From Noviherbaspirillum aerium (GTDB taxonomy: Bacteria > Pseudomonadota > Gammaproteobacteria > Burkholderiales > Burkholderiaceae_D): a stretch of 52,207 nucleotides of DNA. Within the stretch, counting starts at the first letter, position 1, and every line of letters starts with the position of its first letter. The position numbers and the translations under genes are program-made. Below are positions 45,801 through 52,207 of this stretch, piece after piece. The DNA is taken from NCBI RefSeq assembly GCF_008929045.1, contig NZ_VFAH01000035.1, positions 1 through 52,207 on the forward strand. Direction: 5' to 3'. A model generated the notes under the pieces. The model ran no database searches. It was not told the origin of the DNA and was given only the letters and a program-made list of their open reading frames with translations.

Positions 45801-46012
45801 GCATAGTAGATAGAGATGCTTTTGCCAAGTTCAAGGGAAGTTTGGAGCATTTTCTTTTGATGCCTCACCTTCGATAGCAAAAAATCATTGATAGCACATG
45901 TAAACCTGGCTTGGCGCGTACATTGAAATTAGATATCTGAATCGGCTGAAAGGATGTTGTGAGGGAGATGCTACAACGGGAATGGGCTGAAATTGCCTGA
46001 GTCTTGGATAGT

Positions 46013-46030
46013 TACGGTAGAATAACCGTA
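46013..46030 (+). promoter_or_regulatory. operator-like inverted repeat upstream of a small gene
   Basis: TACGGT, six bases, ACCGTA: a perfect 6-bp inverted repeat with helical spacing. It lies ~30 bp before the start codon of the 59-aa gene and overlaps its likely promoter region (TATACAG at 46040-46046). Confidence 0.4.
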
Positions 46031-46058
46031 CTGTCTTTTTATACAGTGAAGGCAATTG

Positions 46059-46238
46059 ATGGCAACGCAAATGAAAACCGCGAAGAGCGATATCGATGTC
46101 TTGAATCGCTATGGGATTGCTGATGCAGCCAGAACACGCATCACAGCGCAGATCCTTCGCAACGTCACCAAGCCGGCTCAAAAGCAATCGGCACAACCGA
46201 AACTGCCTAAAGTATCAAAAGCAAAGACACCGGCTTGA
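46059..46238 (+). CDS. small basic protein, 59 aa
   Basis: The ATG at 46059 is chosen over the in-frame TTG at 46056 because GAAGG at 46049-46053 is spaced for it. The N-terminal half (DVLNRYGIADAARTRITAQI) is helical and the C-terminal half is a basic, Lys/Pro/Ala/Gln tail (KQSAQPKLPKVSKAKTPA), the pattern seen in this region's other nucleic-acid-binding-like proteins. Function unknown. Confidence 0.58.
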   Translation: MATQMKTAKSDIDVLNRYGIADAARTRITAQILRNVTKPAQKQSAQPKLPKVSKAKTPA

Positions 46239-46691
46239 ATGTGCAGTGCATCACCCAATCGTTTTATTCAATGGTGCATAGAATGCTCAGGGCTCTGCAG
46301 TCTGCATAACGCAAGGGGGCCAGCCCGTCGACTAGCCGCGACAGATTCGAACGCCTACTCGAGGCCTATTGTATGGATGGGCGCTTCACATCACGCGACT
46401 CTTGAACCAGTCACGATCGCCCGAGTCCATCGCTGCGGCAATGACTTCTGGTGGCAAGCTATAGACCGTAGCCCAAGCGGCGCGGCCATCAGCGGTATTT
46501 GACGGGAAACTCGCCGTTTCTATTGGCCAGTGATATTTTTGCTCAAAGTTCTCACAACAGCGGCAAGAGTGACTTGTCCGTGGAGCGGTTCGGCATCAGT
46601 CTGGTCGGCATCGAAAAGCAGGACGACGACAACGGCACCACGTGCCGTACGCGGGCCGGGGAAATGGGTAATGTGGCAAAACATTTAACTA
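46239..46691. other. intergenic region left of the Tn7-like end, no gene seen
   Basis: Open frames here have no protein-like features and one runs across the transposon boundary. I do not recognise a known Tn7-type attachment site such as the 3' end of glmS, nor a tRNA. Confidence 0.35.
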
Positions 46692-46697
46692 GTCAGC

Positions 46698-46875
46698 GGA
46701 CAACAAAGTCTAAATGGCCCAAAGATCCAAGCTACTGATTATTCGTGAATTTCCTCTTTGCAATATAGACTTTCTTGCCCGTTTTAGCGGGCAACAAAGT
46801 CTTAGTTTTCTGCATTGGGCAACAAAGTCCAACTTTTCTGTCGACGATTTCAACGTGGGCAACAAAGTCTAAATA
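46698..46875 (+). repeat. TnsB-binding-site-like repeats at the transposon end
   Basis: Direct copies of GGRCAACAAAGTC at 46698, 46789, 46817 and 46857. An inverted copy at 46763-46780 reads GGGCAAGAAAGTCTATAT on the minus strand. The Tn7 site core is GACAATAAAGTC. Two sites (46789 and 46817) are only 28 bp apart, as in tightly overlapping arrays of Tn7 right ends. Confidence 0.8.
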
Positions 46876-47068
46876 CCCTGACAGAGGAGCCATTACGATC
46901 ACTGGTAGTAGGAAATAACACCGGAGTCGAGAATTTTGGCGCTTCTCAAGTTTGATTGTTGTCAATTCTTCATGTGCTTGTGTCTCCCATATCCGTTGCC
47001 ATTTGATTAAGCGGCGCCTATAAATAGTTAGCAATAGTTGTTCTTTTTTTAGCAACAGGAGCAACGCA

Positions 47069-47785
47069 ATGGGCGACCAGAAGAACCGGATTGTGAAAGG
47101 CGGGCGGTTAGGAACTCAGTTTCGGGGAAAGCTCACCCTGGCTTACGGGCAGCGTGGCAAGTATGGAAGCAATCTTTGGTATGTCTATAGCCCTCGAACA
47201 AAAAGGGATTGGGTCCTGCACAGCAACCTAGAGTATGATCACTTCGTTCTTACCGAAGCTGACCCAACGGTAAGAAGCGTTAACTATGCACCAGATCCGA
47301 TTACGATCAAAAGCGATGAAGGCGATACAAGGACGACGATCTTCGATGCAGAGGTGATTCGGCAAGACGGCAGTACTGAATGGCGTGAAGTGAAATCGCT
47401 GTATGACACAACCTCAAGGAACCTGCGGCAAAGGGAAACGCAAACCATCGCGGCGAGCATTGCCGGAGTCACGTACTGCAGATACACTGAAGAACAGCTA
47501 CATACGAACTCTGTGCTCCTGGAGAATCTGCGCCGCGTCCTGGCCTGGGTCTCCGCTGCAAGGGATCGGAGTCTAGCCAGCTATTATCTGGAAGTCGCCG
47601 CCACTCTGGACGCTCGTCGATCCATCGTATTAGGTGAGCTATACGCATTAGGTAACGAACGAGATTATCCCCTCTACCTGGCGGCAGTGATGCAGGGCGT
47701 TTTGGACGGCCGCCTTATTAGCGATATCGCTACTCATACCTTATCCAAAGCGACTTTGGTCTCATGCCTGCAGGGTACAGCATGA
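47069..47785 (+). CDS. tnsA: TnsA-like endonuclease, 238 aa
   Basis: Cuts the 5' ends of the transposon. The PD-(D/E)xK catalytic set is visible: Glu55 (LEYD), Asp93 (TIFDAEVI) and Glu107-Val-Lys109 (REVKS). The N-terminal basic patch (RGKLTLAYGQRGKYGS) and a C-terminal helical region complete the TnsA pattern. GGAG at 47058-47061 fixes the ATG at 47069. The gene overlaps tnsB by 22 nt, so translation is probably coupled. Confidence 0.85.
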   Translation: MGDQKNRIVKGGRLGTQFRGKLTLAYGQRGKYGSNLWYVYSPRTKRDWVLHSNLEYDHFVLTEADPTVRSVNYAPDPITIKSDEGDTRTTIFDAEVIRQDGSTEWREVKSLYDTTSRNLRQRETQTIAASIAGVTYCRYTEEQLHTNSVLLENLRRVLAWVSAARDRSLASYYLEVAATLDARRSIVLGELYALGNERDYPLYLAAVMQGVLDGRLISDIATHTLSKATLVSCLQGTA

Positions 47786-49749
47786 CCAGAGGTCGACATC
47801 TTACCTTCAGCACTTTGCCAATCGCGTTCCGTGACTCATCGCGATGGAGATCGGTCGATGAAGGTGCACTGTCACATAGTGATCGACAGCGGTTCCTCAA
47901 GCTAAAAGCTGCCGTGGAGGCGTACCTTCGAAGTGGGGCCCTGCGTGCAATAGCCAATGAGATGCAAGTGGCGCCTTCGGAGGTATTGCGTAGCTTTAGA
48001 CGATGTGTCTCACTTAGAGATGACGGTGACATCGAGGGATGGCCCGCACTAATACGACATCTACGAATTGTCAGATACACGCGAAATCGGGCACAACCGA
48101 ACGGTGCCGTACAGACTCGTGGGCAATATTCAGGGGCCTTCGCCAGATTTCTTGATGAACATCCACATATCGGACAAAGCATCGAAGATCTGGTACTGAA
48201 AAAGGCAAAAAGTGATGTCGTCCATGAAGCGAAGGTTACGATAAAGAGACTTCATTCAACGTTCGTTGAACTGTGCCTGAAAGAGGGCGTGGCCCTATCC
48301 GATTATCCGCTGAATACAGTGTCCAAAGGGCGGCGGTCATTGAGCCGGTATGTCGAGTCTATTATGGAGCAGCACCTTGAGCAGGCAACTCGAGTCCGTT
48401 TTGGAAGGGAAGCGGCCAAGCGATTGAGCACAGGGAGTGGGCACGCAAGCCAGACGTTTGTTACTGCCCCATATGATGTGGTCGGTATGGATGCACACAA
48501 GATTGACTGTATTGGGACGGTCAAAGTCATAGGGCCGGGCGGGCCCCAGCGAATCGCGATAAAGCGGCTTTGGTATATACCAGTTCTCGATTTCTACAGC
48601 CGTGCGATCCTTGGTTATACGGTCGCCATTCGGACGGAATGTTCGGCCGCCACAGCGGAGGAGGCGCTGGTGTCGGCCCTAAGCACGTGGGAACCTCGAA
48701 AGCTTAAGATCCCCGGGATGTCCTATAACGAGGGCGCGGGATTGCCGTCTGGGGTCTTTCCGGAGCTGCGGGGAATTGGATGGACCACGATGAAGCTAGA
48801 CAATGCAGCAATTCACTATGCTGCGGCGATTGCTGACCGGGCTCGTCGTCGGTTGGGCTGTGCAATCAATTTTGGTCCGTTAGGACATTGGGAACACCGT
48901 GCAGTGTTAGAAAGACTCTTCGCGACTCTGGAACGCTATGGTTTCCAACGCCTTCCTTCTTCAACGGGTTCCAGTCCAACCGATCCTGCGAGAGATCAAC
49001 CAGTCAAGAGTGCTGTCGATATCGGTATCGATTGGGAAGTGCTTCTTGACCTGGTGGACGTGATTACTGCGAACTATAACGCTACGAAACATGCGGGCAT
49101 AGGTAGTCAGCGGCCGCTCGATGTTCTAGGAGAGGCTCTGCATTGCGTACCGTCGACGTTTTTCCCGCGACTTCTACCGCCTGCCAACTCGTTTCATGGG
49201 GAGCTTGGTGTCGAAGTGTTACAGAAAACGGTACGTGGTAACAAGGCGACAGGGCGACGCCCTTATGTTGAAATTTATGGAGTGCACTATACGAGCCCCA
49301 TCCTGGCAAGCTCAATGGGTTTGGTCAATAAAAAGATACTGATCCACATTGGAAAGAACATCCAAACAGTGATGGCCTATTTTGCTTCTGGAGAAGAGCT
49401 AGGAATTCTGACAGCGGGCGGATGGTGGGGTCGAACAGCTCATACGCGCGAGATAAGACAGCAAATCTGCGCACTTCGGGATGCAGGCGAAATTGAGGTC
49501 GGTCCCGGCGACGATCCAATCAAAGTAGCCATGAACTATTACGCTTCGAAAGCACACAAGGACGCAGAAAAGGCAGCTTACAAGATATCCAAGAATGCAA
49601 CGAAGCTCGCACAGCTGGCGAAGGAAACCGGGGAGCCCGTTCCCGTTCTGGCGCCGGAACCTACACATGCCCAAGGTCGTTCACAAGCACTTGAAGAGCA
49701 AATGCTTTCTCCATTTGTAACTTCGCCCGTGTGGAAGACCATCACCTAG
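47764..49749 (+). CDS. tnsB: TnsB-like DDE transposase, 661 aa
   Basis: Cuts and joins the 3' ends. The N-terminal ~200 residues carry helix-turn-helix-type DNA-binding segments (LRAIANEMQVAPSEVLRSFR). The integrase core has Asp243 (VVGMDAHKID), Asp346 (KLDNAAIHYA) and Glu383 (AVLERLFATLE), a D-D-(36)-E spacing close to Tn7 TnsB's 35. The C-terminal Mu-type domain and a helical tail follow. The tail (EQMLSPFVTSPVW at the end) likely contacts TnsC. ATG 47764 overlaps tnsA. Confidence 0.9.
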   Translation: MPAGYSMTRGRHLTFSTLPIAFRDSSRWRSVDEGALSHSDRQRFLKLKAAVEAYLRSGALRAIANEMQVAPSEVLRSFRRCVSLRDDGDIEGWPALIRHLRIVRYTRNRAQPNGAVQTRGQYSGAFARFLDEHPHIGQSIEDLVLKKAKSDVVHEAKVTIKRLHSTFVELCLKEGVALSDYPLNTVSKGRRSLSRYVESIMEQHLEQATRVRFGREAAKRLSTGSGHASQTFVTAPYDVVGMDAHKIDCIGTVKVIGPGGPQRIAIKRLWYIPVLDFYSRAILGYTVAIRTECSAATAEEALVSALSTWEPRKLKIPGMSYNEGAGLPSGVFPELRGIGWTTMKLDNAAIHYAAAIADRARRRLGCAINFGPLGHWEHRAVLERLFATLERYGFQRLPSSTGSSPTDPARDQPVKSAVDIGIDWEVLLDLVDVITANYNATKHAGIGSQRPLDVLGEALHCVPSTFFPRLLPPANSFHGELGVEVLQKTVRGNKATGRRPYVEIYGVHYTSPILASSMGLVNKKILIHIGKNIQTVMAYFASGEELGILTAGGWWGRTAHTREIRQQICALRDAGEIEVGPGDDPIKVAMNYYASKAHKDAEKAAYKISKNATKLAQLAKETGEPVPVLAPEPTHAQGRSQALEEQMLSPFVTSPVWKTIT

Positions 49750-49774
49750 GATCGATACAGAGGGGGAGGTAAGG

Positions 49775-50779
49775 TTGACCAAGTCACTACAGCAAGACCA
49801 AGTTTCAAAGAGGCCTCCTGAGATTTCAGGCATGTACAGGTCACATCCAGTGCTGAACGATCGAGCCAAGTTTCCGACTCCTTCGATAAGAAAGGTCTAT
49901 ACAGTTCTTGCCAACGAGTTGGTACAGCATAACCCGGGATGCTCGTTCTATGCCTATTCACGATTTGGTAAAACGAGCGCAATACGGGTCCTGAATGCCA
50001 TGTTGGCTCAGACCTTTCCCAAAATTCCAATGCTGACGATAAACGCGCACCGGCATCTTCGCTTTTCCGAGCTGACTTATACGGAAGAACTGCTGGAAGC
50101 ATGTCGACACGACACGAAAGCAGGAAAGGCTCTCACAAGACGATCTCGGTTTATCAAGTATCTATGGTCACTAGCTCACGAACGACAAAGTGACCGAATC
50201 GTCTTATTTATCGACGAAGCGCAGAACTGGTCGGAATCGGAGCTTACCTATCTGCGGGACATTTCCAATGACCTTGACCTGGAATTCAATATTGCCCTGT
50301 TTTCCGTATTTTTCGGGCAGCCTGAGATGGAGGGTTTGCGTAATTCACTATTGCAAAGTAATCGCCAGGATTTGGTCGGCCGCTTCATGCTTAAGCAGTA
50401 CCAATTTCCTGGGATTATGTCTCTCAATGAGTTAACCTATGTGATGAGGTGTTACGACGACCCTGCGATATCGGAATATCCAGAGGGGAGCGGAATCAGC
50501 TATACCGAGAGCTTGCTCACTGCCGCATACGGCTCAGGATTTCGACTGGCGGGACAATCAGGGTATCTTTGGAAAGCCTTTCGTGAAGCGGCAGGAACCT
50601 TCAAGATTGACCAGATCGGCATGCGTTGGGTGTCAGCATCGATACGCAATTTTTTGTACGACCATCTTGCAAAAGACGAGCCTGATTTCAGGCCAATAGC
50701 TGACGCGTGGACATCGGCGGTGAACACGTCCGGATTCGCCGATAGTTTAGGCGTAACGTATTACCCTAACAATCGATAG
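49775..50779 (+). CDS. tnsC: TnsC-like AAA ATPase, 334 aa
   Basis: Links target selection to transposase. Walker A is YSRFGKTSA with Lys66-Thr67; Walker B is LFIDEAQNW (Asp147-Glu148); a sensor stretch IALFSVFFGQPEMEG follows. The size is near TniB/short TnsC types rather than the 555-aa Tn7 TnsC. The start is a TTG at 49775 placed 6 nt after GGAGG (49764-49768), a strong Shine-Dalgarno with a rare codon; the next ATG is 20 codons downstream with no such site. It begins 25 bp after tnsB. Confidence 0.88.
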   Translation: MTKSLQQDQVSKRPPEISGMYRSHPVLNDRAKFPTPSIRKVYTVLANELVQHNPGCSFYAYSRFGKTSAIRVLNAMLAQTFPKIPMLTINAHRHLRFSELTYTEELLEACRHDTKAGKALTRRSRFIKYLWSLAHERQSDRIVLFIDEAQNWSESELTYLRDISNDLDLEFNIALFSVFFGQPEMEGLRNSLLQSNRQDLVGRFMLKQYQFPGIMSLNELTYVMRCYDDPAISEYPEGSGISYTESLLTAAYGSGFRLAGQSGYLWKAFREAAGTFKIDQIGMRWVSASIRNFLYDHLAKDEPDFRPIADAWTSAVNTSGFADSLGVTYYPNNR

Positions 50780-50863
50780 ATGAGCATTTCAATGTCACGT
50801 GTACGGCCATACTCGCTGTGTTCCGTCGCTGTTTCATGGGAGCGAACAACGGGGTGGTAGGCG

Positions 50864-51901
50864 ATGCTGCTCTACCAGGGTAGCCCAAGCCGATCTCAAC
50901 TACATCATGCAAACTTTGCCATGTTCGACCGAAATATTCAACGGACAGTAAGTTGGGTCTCTGGCTGGACGGGGCCGTATGAGGGCGGGGTTAGCCTTCT
51001 GATGAAATTTGCGTGGATCAATTCGTACGATAACTATCAGACTCTCGATGCTGTCTTTCTTGGAAAGCGAGCCAATCACGCACTTTGGTATAGCGGACAC
51101 AAATCGCTGACGAATTTGCAGTGGGCACGGCGAACGAACTGGAAACCCAATTTCGTGGGGCTTCATCTCATCACGGACCGCTTCGACAAAAATCGTTGGT
51201 GGGATACGTTGGTATCTGACGAGCATATGAAAGTCTGTCCGTCATGTGCAATCGTGGGCTTTCAAACTCCGTTGTTTCAAATCGAGGCGATGTCCCAGTG
51301 CCCGATTCATGGAGATAAACTGCTTGACCGGTGTTATGAATGCAACGCTCCCACGCGAAGTTACGGCTGCCTGAGCGTTCCGTTCTCCCAGGCTTTGTGC
51401 TGTGATGGCTGTGGCGCACCTTATGGTCGCGACATGTCACCTACATACTGGCGCGCAATGCACCATCATCGGCATGCACATCAACGATTGTCTCCCATTG
51501 TCCACTGGCTTCGTCAGGTGCATCTGACCATCGATAAGAGCCACACATGGGACGACTCATTTCAATCCTGGCCGGTAACCACAGCAATCTCCGATAAAAG
51601 AATCGCCGCTTTTACGATGCTTCAAAAGGCCGTTCCTTACCAAGGTGACCGGAGTGTTTTCTTTAATGGCGGCGCCCTCCACTTAGTGAACTCGTATAGA
51701 AGAAAGACGCACCGGCTTAGGGAAGTGGAAGTACAGGAAAGACAGCAACTCGCCAGCTTTCTACAATCAAGACAAGCGACTTCGGAAGGTCCGCCATCCA
51801 ACAACGGTAAAGAACGAGGGATACAGCGCTATCGGATCTACAAGGCGATTCGCCGGCGCATTCTGCGACTTGTACGAGATAGATTGACGAAGGGGAACTG
51901 A
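50864..51901 (+). CDS. tniQ: TniQ/TnsD-like target-selection protein, 345 aa
   Basis: Expected to bind the attachment site or a targeting complex. Zinc-binding Cys pairs are visible: CPSC at 125-128, CPIHG near 147, CYEC near 158-161 and CCDGCG near 177-181. The length is that of compact TniQ rather than long TnsD. The N-terminus is odd: MSISMSRVRPYS starts in the same frame at 50780 directly after the tnsC stop but meets a TAG at 50858-50860, and the present ATG is 50864. So the gene may have lost its first 27 codons to a nonsense change, or the upstream piece may be meaningless. Confidence 0.82.
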   Translation: MLLYQGSPSRSQLHHANFAMFDRNIQRTVSWVSGWTGPYEGGVSLLMKFAWINSYDNYQTLDAVFLGKRANHALWYSGHKSLTNLQWARRTNWKPNFVGLHLITDRFDKNRWWDTLVSDEHMKVCPSCAIVGFQTPLFQIEAMSQCPIHGDKLLDRCYECNAPTRSYGCLSVPFSQALCCDGCGAPYGRDMSPTYWRAMHHHRHAHQRLSPIVHWLRQVHLTIDKSHTWDDSFQSWPVTTAISDKRIAAFTMLQKAVPYQGDRSVFFNGGALHLVNSYRRKTHRLREVEVQERQQLASFLQSRQATSEGPPSNNGKERGIQRYRIYKAIRRRILRLVRDRLTKGN

Positions 51902-51928
51902 CCCTGCCTCGTTTCCACGTACAGCAAG

Positions 51929-52080
51929 TCATGCAGCCATAAGCGTTTCCTCAGCCTGAACCGGAGTGCGATATCCGGTAGAGGAATGAATCCGCTGACG
52001 ATTGTAATACCCTTCGATCCAGTCCACGATATCCAGCCGTGCCTGGGCTCGCGTTTCGTAATGGGTCTGGTAGATGCATT
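51929..52080 (-). pseudogene. IS3-family transposase C-terminal fragment
   Basis: Reads CIYQTHYETRAQARLDIVDW, then YNRQRIHSSTGYRTPVQAE, the end of an IS3-family (OrfB/rve) transposase including the catalytic-domain tail. The frame's own upstream part is interrupted at 52080/52081 by an IS66-type terminal sequence. It is 28 bp from the tniQ stop, on the opposite strand. Confidence 0.8.
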
Positions 52081-52207
52081 GTAAGCGTCGGCTGAGAGCC
52101 GTGGTTGACGGCGACGTTAGGGTTATGCGTTTGCGTTGAAGGACGGGAGTTTGCCGGCAACGTTCCAAGGCAACAGGTCATCAATGCGGTTGATGGGATG
52201 GTCAGCA
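52081..52207 (-). mobile_element. IS66-family element, 3' end (continues beyond the window)
   Basis: The edge GTAAGCGTCGGCTGAG is the IS66-type terminal repeat. Just inside, the minus strand (52206-52123) encodes ADHPINRIDDLLPWNVAG then KLPSFNANA and a stop, the standard C-terminus of IS66 TnpC (HPINRIDELLPW). The flank GATGCATT (52073-52080) would be the 8-bp target duplication if its partner lies beyond the window. It interrupts the IS3-family gene. Confidence 0.8.

Larger units (their letters stand above)
46692..52207 (+). mobile_element. Tn7-like transposon, tnsA-proximal end and core genes (partial)
   Basis: The left boundary is placed where AGTCAGC precedes GGACAACAAAGTC, matching the 7 bases (TGTGGGC in Tn7) before the first TnsB-type site GGACAATAAAGTC. 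Its first base is A instead of T. The genes tnsA, tnsB, tnsC and tniQ follow in the + direction, as in Tn7. The other end is not in the window, and IS fragments sit right after tniQ, so the limit given is only the window edge. No Cas gene is present in the visible part. Confidence 0.75.

Noticed and set aside
46499-46738. 79-codon frame crossing the Tn7-like end
   Set aside because: It runs through the terminal repeat sites, so it cannot be an undisturbed gene; no protein-like features.
46692-46875. CRISPR array
   Set aside because: Repeats are ~18-22 bp with unequal spacing and one is inverted; they match transposase-binding sites, and no cas gene is visible.

Overview
The window looks like a chromosomal accessory region of a betaproteobacterium. 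The best guess is Oxalobacteraceae or a nearby Burkholderiales family. This rests on an IS1071-like Tn3-family element, several PAS/Cache hybrid histidine kinases, the style of the GGDEF, PilZ and Csp genes, and moderate GC content. It is inference from gene content; there is no rRNA, tRNA or marker gene to settle it.

Layout. (1) 0.8-12.4 kb: a signalling block of four hybrid sensor kinases (two PAS/GAF type, one Cache-HAMP type, one double-PAS type) and a stand-alone CheY-like receiver, with decayed fragments of a GGDEF and a receiver domain between them. A fifth kinase (Cache-PAS-PAS) lies at 25.6-28.6 kb. (2) 12.9-17.2 kb: an IS630 transposase remnant, then a complete IS1071-like element (13498-16769) with ~116-bp inverted repeats and one transposase gene; it appears to have cut off the 5' end of a small hydrophobic-protein gene. 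(3) 17.7-23.0 kb: one 1767-codon gene joining a DnaQ-like exonuclease, a RecQ helicase and a UvrD-type helicase. (4) 23.3-25.2 kb: a phage-type HNH-like protein and two tandem small helix-turn-helix proteins. (5) 28.7-36.6 kb: an IS5 remnant, a J-domain protein, a gene broken by one in-frame TGA, a RecD2-like helicase, a lysine-rich histone-like protein and a membrane diguanylate cyclase. (6) 37.1-46.2 kb: ankyrin, DUF4124, SHOCT and cold-shock genes, then small genes that include a divergent Hfq paralogue, a PilZ protein and a receiver lacking its phospho-acceptor. (7) 46.69 kb to the end: one end of a Tn7-like transposon with tnsA-tnsB-tnsC-tniQ, followed by an IS3-family fragment interrupted by an IS66-family element that runs off the window.

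The most interesting signal is in region 6. Three dispersed copies of a ~65-nt transcription unit (40872-40933 minus, 43890-43954 plus, 45734-45800 minus) each have a plausible sigma-70 promoter, begin at or next to GTCTCCTCC (an anti-Shine-Dalgarno sequence), form a short hairpin and end in a GC-rich hairpin with a T run. They surround a gene for a non-canonical Hfq (44491-44817). A fourth promoter-hairpin unit (43742-43804) carries the complementary sequence AGGAGACA and could antagonise them, and the predicted 5' end of the cspA leader carries GGAGGAGAC, a perfect 9-nt complement. I infer a local small-RNA/Hfq-like regulatory module; expression and pairing are untested.

The second strong feature is the Tn7-like end. 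Four direct copies and one inverted copy of a sequence very close to the Tn7 TnsB-binding site precede tnsA, so the transposon body extends rightward and everything left of about 46.69 kb lies outside it.
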